Below are positions 39,801 through 51,900 of a DNA stretch of 64,000 nt, in pieces (the stretch's first letter is position 1; every line of letters begins with the position of its first letter). The position numbers and the translations under genes were made by a program. The DNA is from Oxytricha trifallax (lineage: Eukaryota; Ciliophora; Spirotrichea; Sporadotrichida; Oxytrichidae). The notes under the pieces were generated by a model, which worked only from the letters and a program-made list of their open reading frames with translations, was not told the origin of the DNA and ran no database searches. Location: the NCBI GenBank assembly GCA_000711775.1, contig ARYC01000435.1:62001-126000 (forward strand), written 5' to 3'.

Positions 39801-42800
39801 TAAAATAATTATGATAGAAAACCAATTAAAATGTTTTATTATAATATCTCTCAGACCTTAAATAATAATTACCTCTTATTTTTTTAAAACATTTTTTATT
39901 TATAATTAAACTGCTTGAGAGTTTTGGGGTTTCTATTCAAAATTCATTATTATTTTAAAGTTCTCTTAATTCTAAGCTAAACATCTTAGTAATTTGTTAC
40001 TTCTTGTATCCAAAGGGAGGTGCAGATGATCAATGGGCCTCAGTTAAGCTTAAATTGCTCGGAGATATGCAGCTTTTGACAAACCTCAAAGAATATGATG
40101 TCTCTAAGACCAAGAGTGATCAAGCAAGCAGAGCTAAGAGGAAACTCACTCAACTCGAGAAAGATTGCGGCTGCACAGGTATCGAGCTACAGCAACTTAT
40201 TATCTCTAAGAATATGGCTACAGGTGGTCTTTTCCAATGGGTTATCGCCACTGTTAAGTATTGATTATCATAAAAGCAATCAAAAAATGAAGTTTAAGCC
40301 ATATTTAAATAAAGATTTAAGTGTTATGATATCTATAAGGATGTCGAGCCTAAGAGAAAGAAGGCTGAATAAATGAGACAGGCAAAAGCCCAAGGAGAAA
40401 GAGAACTTGCTGAGACAGAAGCCAGATTGAAGGAAGTCACAGAAAAGTTGAATATTTTGAACGCAAACAAAGCTGTGAAGCAAGCAGAGTTGGATGACCT
40501 AGAAGCTAAGTCACGTGAGATGTAGAGAAAACTCGATGCTGCATCCAAACTTATTACTGGCTTAGGCTCAGAACAAAAACGTTGGACTATTGATTTGGAA
40601 AGCTTGGGTACCGATAAGATTAAGTTAGTAGGAGACTGCTTGTCTGGTAGTGCTTTCTTGAGTTACTGCGGTGCTTTCAATTTTGATCTTAGAAAGAAAA
40701 TGGTCTATGATCACTGGAAATTAGATTTGATTGCTAAGAACATTCAATAAATGCAATCAATTATAATGTGAGCATTTCATTTAACAATTAGCAAATTTTA
40801 TGTTATTCCAAACAAAGAAGGCTACAGGTTAGAGAAATTCTTGACAAACGATGTCGAAATATCAAAATGGGCCTCCGAGGGTCTTCCTTCTGATGAGCTT
40901 TCAATTTAAAATGGTATCTTGACAAAGAATGCAAGCAGATTCCCTCTTTGCGTTGACCCACAAATGCAAGCTGTGTTCTGGATCAAAGAAAAAGAAAAGA
41001 AATCAAACTTGGATGTGCTTTCTTTCAATTAAGCTGATTATATTAAAAGACTTGAAATGGCTATCACATTTGGTAAGCCAGTACTATTCGAAGCTTTTCA
41101 TAAAATCATAAATAGAATTAAAGATCTATATCTTCCCTAATATTACATAATTTTAACTATATGGCTGGCTTAAGCCCCAGTATTAATTTCCTATAAGCTT
41201 TAAATAATAATAATAATAACACAATTATATTAAAAAATGCGAAACTATCGATGAAGAAATCGATCCCATGATTGATCCAATTCTTGAAAAGAATATCATC
41301 GTATAAGCCGGTGTTAAAATGATCAAACTAGGAGATCAGAATATTGAATATCACGATGAATTCCGTCTCTACATGACCACCAAGATTGCTAATCCTAACT
41401 ACCCTCCAGAAACCTACGGTAAAACTCTATTTTAATATTGAAATATAACAAATAAACAATATAAATAGTTTTCTAAGATTTATTACAAACTATGATCATT
41501 AACTTCAATGTCACATTCAAAATAATAATATAAAAACATTTTTGTCTAAGTTATTATTTTTAAAGTAAATATTAAAATAAAATAAAAATGCTTAAATCAT
41601 TTTTTTAATTATTTATATTTTAATATAAGATAATTTTAACAACGAGAATATATTATATTATATTATATTATATCAAAGCATTAAAATAAACTTACAAAAA
41701 ACTTATTAAATTTCTTTTAAATAAATTAAATTTATTTACTTATTATAAGAATCGATAAATAAAATTCTTGCTGAGTAATTATTTTTCTAATTGTAAGGTC
41801 TAAGAGATCAACTTTTGAATGAGGTTGTAAGTTACGAACGTCCAGAATTGGAGAAGCAACGTAAATAACTCGTTATAGAGACCTCTCAAAACAGATCTAC
41901 ATTGAAAGATCTAGAAGACACACTTCTTAATTACTATTCTTTCATTTGAATAGTAGATATAGAATATTTCATTTTGTATAAAGTAATATCTCAGTGAGTT
42001 GAGTAAAGAGACAGACATTCCACTTGTGGATAACGTTCCACTTATAGAAGTTCTCGAAAATGCAAAGAGCAAGTCTGTTGAAATCGCATCTGCCCTTGAA
42101 ACCGCCAAAATTACCGAAGCTGATATTTGTTTAAAATACCTAAGTTTTTTAAATATGTGAGCCATTTTTTGCAAAATAAATTTAAACTTAAGACTTTATA
42201 TGGATATTGAGCAAAGTAGAGAATCATATAAGGATGTAGCTAAGAGAGGTGCTATTCTGTTCTTCGCAATGCAAGGACTCTCAGCTATTTCTGAAATGTA
42301 CGAGTACTCACTATCCAGTTACTTAACTGTATTCAAGAATGCTCTTGAAAGCGCAAGAAAAGATAATATTCTCTAGAATAGACTAAGAAACATTAAAGAA
42401 AAACTTACTCAACTTGTTTTTTAAATCAATTAAATAGTATAATATTTTATATTGAATTTCAAAATGAGTATAGAAAATTAAAAAAACTTTTACCCCTATT
42501 TTTTATCCTTAAGTTTAATTTGTTTTTTTATGTTGATGGATTTTATATTGGAAGTTTTTTAATTAATTTGAAGTCAATATTTTATATATAGAAATTAATT
42601 GTATTGTAAAAATTGCTTAATGACCATATAAATAAAACTCTTATGGAAATATAAAGATTAAATTGTCTATGAATTCACATGCATGGGTATCTTTGAAAGA
42701 CATAAGCTCATGTTCTCTTTCCAAATGACAACAATGATCATGGATGGTGACAACGAATTGAACAAATTAGAGCTTGATTTCTTCCTCAAGGGAAACACCA

Positions 42801-45800
42801 GTTTAGATGCCATCGCAAGATCAAAGCCTTACGTTTGGCTCTCAGCTAACGGCTGGAAAGATCTCCAAAGACTTCAAACCCTTGGTGATGTTTGGAAGAC
42901 AGTTATCGATGACTTAGAAAATCATGGAAAATAATGGGAGACTTGGTATGATCTAGAAGCACCAGAGTAGGTTGAGATTCCTTGCGGATACTCCGAAAAA
43001 CTTAACAAATTCCAACAGCTTTTGATTGTGAGATGCTTTAGACCAGATAGAGTCGTAAACTCCATTAAGAACTTCATCATAGAAAAAATGCACGAGCAGT
43101 ACGTTAAGTCACCACCTATCAGGTACGACAGAATTTATGAGCAGTCAACTGAGAAAACCCCAATTGTCTTTATTCTTAGTCCAGGTGCTGATCCCTTCAG
43201 TGATGTGTAAAAGTTAGCTGAGCAAATGGGCATGGGCGGTAAGTTTAAGTTCTGCTCCCTTGGTCAAGGTCAAGGAGAAACTGCCAAGCAACTTATTGAT
43301 TTATCTTATTTCCAAGTTTTAATTTTATTGAGAGTGGAGCTATGAGAGGTCAATGGGTTATGCTTCAAAATTGTCACTTGCTCGTTTCATGGTTGAAGAA
43401 ACTTGAAACAATTATTGAAAATATCACTAAACCAGATAAGAACTTCAGACTTTGGTTAACTACTGCTCCAACTGACAGATTCATTAACTCTAAATATTTT
43501 AGTGATTCATAAACAAAGTAATAGTTTTTTTTAAAGAATGTTTTCTAATTGTTAAAGGTTTTAGGATATATATCAATCTATTTAAATTTTAATATAATTT
43601 TATTCGTATATTGCTGTATAACATATTATATAATTTTGATTCTCAATAATCAGCTTATTATAATTTTTTAAATAAATTATTTTAAAGTATTAAAAGGTAT
43701 GAATCATTTCTTAATCACTAAAATCTTATGATAACTTTCCTTTGGGATTTAATTCCCTCTTGGTATCCTTCAAAAATCACTTAAAGTCGTTACTGAGCCA
43801 CCCGATGGTCTCGGTCAAAACATCAAACAAAGCTTCAATAATTAACTTATAAGCTTTTACTTTCAATCGATTTTAAATTATTTATTAAGTATAAATTCAA
43901 AGCTACTCCAAGCTTACGGATGAAATGTTAGTAGAGTGCCCCACTAAAGAATTCAAATCTCTCGTTTACGTGCTTGCTTTCTTCCACGCAGTCATTTAAG
44001 AGAGAAAGAAATTCGGTAAAATTGGTTGGAATGTCACATATGACTTTAACGATAGTGACTTTAAGATCTCATTCAGATTGATTTCTATGTACTTTTAATT
44101 GTTAATGAAAAGGAGAAATTGATTTAATATGATTGCGTTTATTATGATATATTAAAGTAAAAAACGTTAAAAATTAGAGAAAAAGTTAATAAATTTAAGC
44201 ATATAACTTGAACAAAGCCTTCTAAAATAATGAAGAAGAATTACCATGGGAAACACTGCGTTATCTCATCGGTGAGGCTATGTATGGTGGTAGAGTCACA
44301 GATGACTTTGATAGAAATTACAAATTACAAAAATTTTATGAGTCGCTATTTTCAATATTTGATAGACGTGTATTGAACACTTATTTGAAGGAATACGTTG
44401 GAGATTTCATCTTTGACAACAACCAAACTTATTACTTCTCTCAATCAGGCTACGATTACACCATTCCACAATGTGAGAATCTAGAGCTCTATATCAACTA
44501 CATTTAAATGAAAAATAGACAAATAAAATACAAAATTAATATAATCAGTTATTCAGTTGATAAATAAAATTTACATAGACTCGATTCCATTGTTCACATC
44601 ACCAGGTGTGTTCGGTCTACATCCAAACGCTGAAATATCTTATTTCACTAATACTGCTAAAGAAATCTATTTAGTCACATTAAATTAGTGAAATGTAGTT
44701 AAGAAATTAAAATCCTTTTGTGAATTATCTATATCTTATAATCCACCATATTTTATACACGGAATATAATGAAAATTCTTTTAGAAATCTGGTTGAACTG
44801 CATTGAAATGCAAACATCTGATGTGTCAGCCGGCGGTGGTATAAACAAAGAAGAGTATATCGAGCAAGTTGCCTCAGACATTTAATCGAAACTACCAGAG
44901 CTTTTCGATTACTACAATATCAAGAAGAACATTCTCTAATAGAATTCTTGTATATAAAAAGTGAGAATTTGCTATGCAAACATAGTCTAGTAAAGTTTAA
45001 CAAAAAATTTATTAATTGTGATTGAAATCCCCACACCCGCTCAAGTTGTGCTATTACAGGAATTAGAACGTTTCAATAGACTTTTGGAGAAAATGCACAG
45101 TTCTATTTTTGATTTGAAGAGAGCACTGTTGGGAGAAATCGGTATGAGTTTTAAACTATTATAATTTTATAATGAGCATAAAAATAATACTATAAACTGG
45201 TTGGTTTTATCCTCAGTATTAATTTCTATAAAGCATTAAATCAAAATAATATCGTTTAAATGTATTTAATACAAAATTAATAGAAATAAATTAGTATGAG
45301 TATGGAATTGGATGACTTGGCTAATTCATTGTTTAATGGTTTCTTACCATCTATGTGGTCAGCACTTGCCCCATAAACCCTTAAGAGCTTAGTCAATTGG
45401 ATTAAATGATTTTTGTTCCTAAATAGTTTAATAAACTCCCTTTAATATTGATCAGAATTATTAAAAATAATATTTTCTGTATGTAGTTTTAGTAAAAATG
45501 ATTACCTATATTATTTAAAATTGGATTGAGCACTTCATGCGCAGATACAACTAGTACAAGACTTGGATTGAAGTTGAGGAACCCAAGGCTATATGGCTCT
45601 CAGGTCTACACATTCCAGAATCTTACTTAACAGCCTTGGTGCAAACCACCTGTAGAAGAAAGGGATGGGCGCTTGATAAGAGTACTCTTTACACAATCGT
45701 CACCAAGATTAAGAATCCAAATGAAGTTTACAAATATATAATTATAAGATTTAGAATTGTTTTGAATAAACTCTCTTAAAATTTATAATCAAAGATCACA

Positions 45801-46542
45801 AAGAGAAAACAGTATTTTCTTTTACTAAAGTGTAAAAAAGATTATCTTCATATTAATCTGCCAATCATAGTTTAAGTTTTAATGAAGTAAAGAAGAGACT
45901 TGAAGATGGTTGTTACATCTAGGGATTGTATTTAGAAGGTGCCATCTGGCATAGCGAAAAGGACTGCCTTGACTACCAGAACCCCAAGGAACTTATTGTT
46001 GAAATGCCACTCATTCAAATTATTCCAATTGAAGCTAACAAACTCAAGCTTATATAAAATATTTAAAAGATATGATTATGCAGGAAATTCTAAAAATATT
46101 CTATAGGTTTTTAACATAATTATAATAAAAGTAATTTTTGAATGAAAAGCATCAATAATCATTAATTATCAATGTATATAATAATGATAACAATTATAAT
46201 TTCGACTGTAAATTAATCTTTTAAATGATTTTCTAATTGCATATTTTTAATATAAAATCACTTGCTTTGAATTTACAATAAATCAATGTTGCAATAAATT
46301 TACTTTATTCTTAATCAAATTGCCTTTTTATAGAATCTCGTGACATTTAGATTAATTAATTTCCTAATTAAAATCTTATAAATTTGAAGCTTAGAGGCAC
46401 CATTAGAACTCCCGTATATGTCACACAAAACAGAAGAAACGCCATGGGAGTGGGTCTAGTGTTTGAAGCCGATCTTAAGACAGACAAGCATCCCAGTCAT
46501 TGGGTCCTCCAAGGAGTCTGCTTGGTCCTAAACACTGATTGA
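24813..46542 (+). CDS. Axonemal dynein heavy chain, germline copy cut into about sixty segments
   Basis: ATG 24813-24815, TGA 46540-46542. Dynein heavy chains are the force-producing ATPases of cilia. Domains run in the normal order: N-terminal tail and linker (24813 to about 32400), AAA1 with GPAGTGKT (about 32547-32570) and [11 protein letters not shown]2 with GPTGSGKS (33667-33690), AAA3 with GDSGTAKT (36241-36264), AAA4 with GVGGSGKQ (about 37824-37849), stalk and microtubule-binding tip (38890-40560), AAA5, AAA6 and the C-terminal domain. The end, [13 protein letters not shown]...[13 protein letters not shown], is what I remember of the DNAH10 type (inner arm I1/f), so that class is my best guess. 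Roughly sixty interruptions of about 30-640 bp break it. Those checked are IESs with 4-14 bp pointers; a few may be introns. Segment order is linear. Confidence 0.9.
24931..24992. other. IES, 62 bp, pointer GTGA
   Basis: GTGA at 24927-24930 and 24989-24992. Excision gives MEKFVRQISISLQQAYGNV, a normal axonemal dynein N-terminal sequence. Treating it as a GT-AG intron would create a TGA stop. Confidence 0.8.
32734..32936. other. IES, 203 bp, pointer TACTC, inside AAA1
   Basis: TACTC at 32729-32733 and 32932-32936. Excision joins the Walker B segment [12 protein letters not shown] to LSVVSAQIK, the conserved continuation in dyneins. Confidence 0.88.
33043..33088. other. IES, 46 bp, pointer CTTA
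   Basis: CTTA at 33039-33042 and 33085-33088. Excision joins ...FLDSNL to [17 protein letters not shown], the conserved AAA1 sensor region. Confidence 0.8.
34010..34341. other. IES, 332 bp, pointer AACCT, inside AAA2
   Basis: AACCT at 34005-34009 and 34337-34341. Excision joins [10 protein letters not shown] to [20 protein letters not shown] as expected for AAA2. Confidence 0.88.
34853..35494. mobile_element. 642-bp GC-rich retroposon-like insertion in the dynein gene, 14-bp flanking duplication
   Basis: ATATCTGATGATAG stands at 34839-34852 and 35495-35508. Removing the insert plus one copy restores [19 protein letters not shown] in frame. The insert is clearly more GC-rich than its surroundings, has no sizeable reading frame and ends in AAAAATCATCATCATC. 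Near its left end GGTTCGAAACC (34907-34917) matches a Pol III box B exactly. A poor box A-like TGGTAAGTCGG lies about 40 bp upstream. A long target duplication, 3' simple-repeat tail and internal Pol III-like box fit a SINE, or a 5'-truncated LINE copy. It might equally be described as an IES with a 14-bp pointer. No family was identified. Confidence 0.75.
35591..36081. other. IES, 491 bp, pointer TGATATT
   Basis: TGATATT at 35584-35590 and 36075-36081. Excision joins [13 protein letters not shown] to [11 protein letters not shown]. The interior is very AT-rich and non-coding. Confidence 0.85.
36295..36355. other. IES, 61 bp, pointer TAACTT, inside AAA3
   Basis: TAACTT at 36289-36294 and 36350-36355. 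Excision joins [15 protein letters not shown] to [14 protein letters not shown]. Confidence 0.82.
38023..38366. other. IES, 344 bp, pointer AAGAAGGTTT, inside AAA4
   Basis: The 10-bp repeat is at 38013-38022 and 38357-38366. Excision joins [11 protein letters not shown] to [12 protein letters not shown], the conserved AAA4 Walker B region. A perfect hairpin sits at the right edge. Confidence 0.87.
38322..38362. repeat. Perfect 18-bp inverted repeat at an IES boundary
   Basis: Arms 38322-38339 and 38345-38362 are exact reverse complements with a 5-base spacer. The right arm overlaps the first six bases of the right pointer copy. Confidence 0.9.
43483..43755. other. IES, 273 bp, pointer ATTC
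   Basis: ATTC at 43479-43482 and 43752-43755. Excision joins [11 protein letters not shown] to [16 protein letters not shown], conserved in AAA6 of dyneins. Confidence 0.87.
46053..46393. other. IES, 341 bp, pointer AAGCTTA
   Basis: AAGCTTA at 46046-46052 and 46387-46393. Excision joins ...IEANKLKL to [15 protein letters not shown] in the dynein C-terminal domain. Confidence 0.88.
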
Positions 46543-46696
46543 TTTAAAATAAGTTACTCTATAATTTAAGATTTAGGCTCTTTATAAAGCCCATTTAATT
46601 TCATAAAACTTCTAAATATAAATCTAATATTAAAGTTCATATCTTTAAACCTGGGGAAATATCTAAATTATAAATTGATTTATTATAAAAACAAAT

Positions 46697-48566
46697 ATGA
46701 GCAGTTTAAGAGTCTTAAAGTATTTCATCTCAATTTATTCATATTTATTAGGCTATTTTTTTAAGATTTATTAATAGTATTTGTATTATGATATCTATGT
46801 TTCCCATATATAAATAGATGTATAGTTTGTAATTTTATCTCCAGCTCTCCAGTGGGTGAATTGTCAGACGTATTGGAAGACATCTCTAACATAATAGGTC
46901 ACGATTTCTTGCAGCAACCAGAAATAAAGCAAGCCTTGAGAGACTACTATGAAAATCATAAATTGCAACTCAATTTGAATGACGGCTCACAGGTTATTGT
47001 CTCTGGTCATGGCAGATAAGAGCCAATATCCAGATTTAATTTAAAAAATAATTGAAATTTACTGTTTCAATTTTATAGAATGAACGTAGTTTATATAGTT
47101 AAAGGGGAGTAATTTTATAATTGTGAATCAGATTTGTTGGAGGAAGTGCACCAGTTCAACAGCAAGTATCTCCTCAGAAGAAAGCATCAATCTGGGATGA
47201 AGATGGTGATGAGCAACAATATTGTAGGAATACAATCGATTTGGGAAAATGTTTTAAAATTAAATTAATTAAATATTAAAATCATGGCAGTTATAAAATC
47301 TAAAGTGACTCAAAATTCAAAAATAAATAGATGCTACGGTAGATCCCGCAATTTTAGCTGGACTTTACTATTAGCAATATTCCTGATTCATCCCAGGAAG
47401 CGAGATATTTTGATTTTTAGCAAACTCCCAAAAATATTATAATGGGTGTTTCTCGCTTAGGCGATGAGATAAATTCATTATAGCAATAACAACCACCGTC
47501 TCATTTTTAATGCGCTATCCAGAGAGTATAATATTGTCAGGGGATGGAGACATTTTCAAAAAACATAACTGAAGGTAATTAATAATTAATTAATTTAAAT
47601 TTTAATCATTTTCCCAAATCGAATGTATTCCTACAATAGTAATAAGAAGAAGAGCAAAAGGAGGAATAATAAGATCAGCAAATTATAAATTAACATATAC
47701 TGAGTTAATTACTGCTATAATTTTCCATAAGTGCTTACGATTTTATTTTCAGCAAATCGAATAATAGCAGTAATAGCAGGTGGTTGAGGAATTTGTATAC
47801 TATGATCCATCTAAGAGATGCAAATTCTCGTTTCACCCAATTACTCTGGAAGCCAAACTTGAAGAGGAAAACGTAGACCTCTCAGCTGCTTCACTTCCAG
47901 CAAATGTCCTCAGTTTAAGGTAAGTTACAGGGTTTTTATATCCACTATAAGGAATAATTCGTAGGGATAATGCAATGAAAAGATTTCTCTAAATATCCTC
48001 TCATCTAAATTAATTATTTTCTTTAGAGATGAGACAATTAAGGAGATGCAAGCCTATGTAAATCGTCAATTTAGAAAGGGCACCACTCTCCATTCAGTCT
48101 TCGTAGACGAATCCTCTATAAAAGTGGAAATTTCTTGCCACAATTTTAACTTCAAGAATTTCTGGGGTGGTGAATTCATAAGTTCTTACAATATCGAGCT
48201 TGGCAGTGAGAACTTCAGTGGCTCTGTTAAATTACACAATCACTACTTCGAACAAGGAAATATTCAATTCAACTTAAAGAAGGCTTTCCCACCACAAAAA
48301 CTAAAAACCCTTAGCGCAAAGGCTATAGTTGATCTTATTTGCAAACTTGAAACTGATGTAAGTAAATAATGAGATAATTTTTTATCATGAGAATCAGCTC
48401 CACTTATTCATTCCACTACTGATTCTCACTTATTTTGTTGATATAGTACTAAGAGGGACTTGAAGAGATGTACAATGAAGTTTCAGAAAAACTGCTCAAG
48501 GGCATGAGAAGAATCTTGCCAGTTACCAGAACTAAATTCGATTGGAACAGACCAAATCTAATTTGA
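46697..48566 (+). CDS. CAPZA: F-actin capping protein alpha subunit, 324 aa, four IESs and two introns
   Basis: ATG 46697-46699 (MSSLRVLKYFISSSPVGEL), TGA 48564-48566. With four IESs (46732-46841, 47038-47135, 47222-47638, 47684-47757) and two GT-AG introns (47920-48026, 48358-48446) removed, the coding length is exactly 325 codons. The capping protein alpha/beta heterodimer caps barbed ends of actin filaments. Family features seen are GELSDVLEDISNIIG near the N-terminus, the WGGEFISSYNIEL beta-strand region, VKLHNHYFEQGNIQF, and the diagnostic C-terminal MRRILPVTRTKFDW that contributes to actin binding. It is somewhat longer than animal alpha subunits (about 286 aa). The extra length is mainly a Gln/Glu-rich loop encoded on both sides of the third and fourth IESs. 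Confidence 0.93.
46732..46841. other. IES, 110 bp, pointer ATCTC
   Basis: ATCTC at 46727-46731 and 46837-46841. Excision supplies the first ten codons of the capping protein gene in frame. Confidence 0.85.
47038..47135. other. IES, 98 bp, pointer CAGATTT
   Basis: CAGATTT at 47031-47037 and 47129-47135. Excision joins HGRQEPISRF to VGGSAPVQQQ. Confidence 0.85.
47222..47638. mobile_element. 417-bp IES with long terminal inverted repeats, TA-type target
   Basis: CAATA at 47217-47221 and 47634-47638 flanks it. The ends are inverted repeats. TTGTAGGAATACA, then TCGATTTGGGAAAATG at the left, is matched with about one difference over some 30 bp by the reverse complement at the right. Weaker, AT-rich complementarity extends further. 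Read another way, the termini are TTGTAGG...CCTACAA flanked by TA. That is the target used by Tc1/mariner-type transposons, the group to which hypotrich TBE elements belong. The interior (about 350 bp) encodes nothing obvious, so it is a MITE-like non-autonomous element that behaves as an IES: precise excision restores a Gln/Glu-rich loop of the capping protein. Confidence 0.82.
47684..47757. other. IES, 74 bp, pointer CAGCAAAT
   Basis: The 8-bp repeat is at 47676-47683 and 47750-47757. Excision joins EEQQDQQI to EQQQQQQVVEEFVYYDP. Confidence 0.85.
48389..48427. repeat. Inverted repeat inside an intron
   Basis: GAGAATCAG at 48389-48397 and CTGATTCTC at 48419-48427, within the 89-bp second intron of the capping protein gene. 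Could fold as a 9-bp stem with a 21-base loop. Confidence 0.6.
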
Positions 48567-48914
48567 TGCTCAAAAACGTTGCAGTCATAGATATTTATTC
48601 GCAGGGTAGAATTATATTTGTCTTATCGTAATATTAATATTTTTTTCATTCTTAGACATAATTAAATACAGCACTCTATCTTATTGTTATATAATTATTT
48701 TAATTAAATATTTACTTTTAATATTGAAAAATACTTAATTTTAATATTTCACTGAATAGAATTTTATCCTATGCCCCTCATAGAAATTATTATATCTTTT
48801 TTTATCTGACGAATATGTTGAGAATATTTGTAGCACTAATCTCATATTTAATAAATATAAATACTTTGCTTACTAATTTCCGTATAATTCATTAATTTTA
48901 ACACGATTTTCTCA
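48567..48914. other. Intergenic AT-rich spacer
   Basis: Non-coding, AT-rich, between the capping protein and Piwi genes. No supported element. Confidence 0.55.
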
Positions 48915-51900
48915 ATGGAATCATACTCAAAACCAAACAATTAAAGAAACTATAACAATCAAAAGCAGTCGTAGTATCAGCCAAGAAACAATAACACTAA
49001 AGATATATACCATATATTAATTTTAAATTCAACTAATTTTTATATTTGGGATCACATATTATATTTATGAAAAGCTTTATAGTATAAATCTTATATTTTT
49101 GAGATAACTACTTCGAATAGGATGATGACACTTGGTCGCAATCAACTAAGTCTCATACATCTTATAATTCAAAGACAACCGCAGCTTACAGCAAGTAAAG
49201 TGGTGCCAGTGGGGCCTAAAAGGGCTATCAAAATAAAAATTAGTTGCACCATTTTTTTAAATTTATAAATCTATTTAATAAAAAGTATATCATGAATATG
49301 AAAAGGTTAATAGCCAATATATACTGTATTAAGGTTCTTAGTATATTGTAGTTAAAAAATAAATATTACTATAAATTTAAATAACCAAGGGACAACAAAT
49401 TTTCCAAAGGGTCCTCAAAAGTCAAATGCATCTCAATAACAATCAAAGGCACCCACCTAAGTAAAGCTATACACCAATCAATTCAAAGTAAACGTGACAA
49501 AGAATTTGTCAGTATATCAATATGAGACTTAAATCAGCCCAGATGTTGATGAAAATTCACTCATATAAAAATTCATTATGAAATTCTTGTTCATACTGTG
49601 TTAAAAATGAGATTATACAATATATAACGCTAATTTTAATTAAAATTCACTCTGGCTACAAGTTCTTGGGTCAGCCAGAAAAAGTCTATATGTAGCAATG
49701 GGTCTATTTTTGGAAAGTGGCCGCACAATCTTCACACCCTAGGATCTAGAAGAAGACATCATCGTAAACACTCAGTATGAGGGAAATGACTACGTGATAA
49801 GAATAGTTAGCGATACCAAGGTCTTCTTCACTGATAAGTTCCTGAAGTCCACAAAGATGGAAGAACATGCTGTGATATAAAAAAGTAAAAACTTCACATA
49901 AACTTCATACAATTTAAAAAGGCCTCTTCGGTTCTAACTAATTGTTTAATTTTTCCTTAGTATATTATATTATGAATATAAAGCTGTGATGCACACAGTC
50001 CTGAATAATATCATCAAGCAAGCATTCAGAGGTATGGGCAATCTTACTTAAATGGGCAGAGGCTCAAAGTTCATAGATAGAGACTCACAGTCTAATTTCG
50101 GCAGCATGGTAGCATATAATGGCTACAAGGCAAGCACCTTTAATTACCAAAATGCCATTACTGTTGTCCTTGACTCTGCAAATACATAGTTTAATCATAA
50201 ATTCATTATTTTTTTGTGAAATAAATGAACTTAAAGAGATATAATTTAAAAGAAATATTTAATGTTTTAACTATCTGCAAATAGGTTCGTATAAAGCCAA
50301 TCTAGTTTATAAACTTTAAAGAAGCTTGAAGCGTAATATAAAGGTGATCAAAAAGCCTTCCAAAGAAAATTGAAATCAATTGTAACTTAATATGAATTAA
50401 TAGAAATTAATATAGGCTGTATCCATCATACTGGTAGATATTAATAAAAGCCAATCTCTTTAATTTAGTTTATAATGTAGACAAAAACTAAGTCGATAAA
50501 TTTAAAGTCTATTAATTTTTAGAAAGAAAACATTATAATTCCGAGACTTTTCATTTTCATTAAACCAACTTAAAACATATTTCAAAGTTAAGTTTGGCAA
50601 GAAGGAATAGCTATTCCATAAAGTATGTCTTTAAACCACTGCCTAAAATATTTGAAATATGAATCTTAATACCTAATTAATATGAGTTCATGAATTTATT
50701 TTTGTATTTTCCAAGATAAAGTAAAGGAAATATTTATAGGCTAATCTCTTGTCACAACATGGGGAAGGTACCGTGCTTATTCAATCAAGGACATTATTTT
50801 TGATAAAACCCCCTTTACCTTGAAATTCACAAACTCACAATAGATATTAACTATTATTTAACACATATATTATTTCATATATTTATTAAATTTCAACTCA
50901 GAGGGAGACACCTTCACAGTTGCTCAATATTTCCAGAAATTCATAAAATAAAACATAACAGATAAAAATCAGCCAATATTTGTTGCATCATTGAATGGCA
51001 GAGACATCTACTTGCCACCAGAACTCTGTAATATATCTACTAAAATTATATGATTATGCCATAAATATTTCTATATCAAATATAAAACTTATTTTATCAT
51101 CAAATATGGATGGTATTCCTGATGAAATAAGCTAAGACCCATTCTAAATGCGTGAAATAATGTCAAAGTTCAGAAAAAACCCTAATTAAAAATATGATGA
51201 AATTGAAAAGTTCAGCTCTAAACTATTCGCTCAAAAGCAATTACAATAGTGGGGTCTTGAGATTGAAAAGAAGCCAAAATATCTGAATATATATATATAT
51301 ATATTATAATAAGATTTTAAATAATTAAATGTAAATAAAAATAATTTTTATAGCCAATGGAACTAACCAGCAACATACTCCCAGTACCAAGAATCAGAAT
51401 GAACGATGGCGAAATAATAAACTGTGGTCCAAATGAAATTAGAAATCTTCCAATCCAAAACTATTTAAATATTGTATTTTTTAAAATGTTTATACGATAA
51501 TTTTTTGAAATATAAAGATAACTTATTTATATCTTGTAAAACTCAGTAGCTCTTGGAGATGACGAATGGATTTTCGCATATGATTAGAAACACTTTAGAT
51601 AAGCTGAAAATAAACCTAAATGAATCTTAATGTTTTAAATTGATAAATTTATTACGTCACTGTAATTTATTAATTGTTATTGTGAAGGTTTGTTCATTAA
51701 CAGATGTTAGCTGGGTGCGATAAACTTGGTATGTTGGTCGGCCATCCAATTTGGATTGAAATCTAAAACAGTTATTTTAGTATTTTGTTGAAGGGGGGTG
51801 GAAATTATGATTTTTAGGCTTTATTTAGCTGATTTGATTAATTAAATTTACAATAATGAATCTAATTGCAAAGATAATCAGAGCGATCAAGAAATACCAA

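Noticed and set aside
41640-41680. TATTA repeats as a possible tandem-repeat element; likewise (AT)n near 51285-51305
   Set aside because: Short, simple AT microsatellites inside AT-rich IESs; expected by composition.
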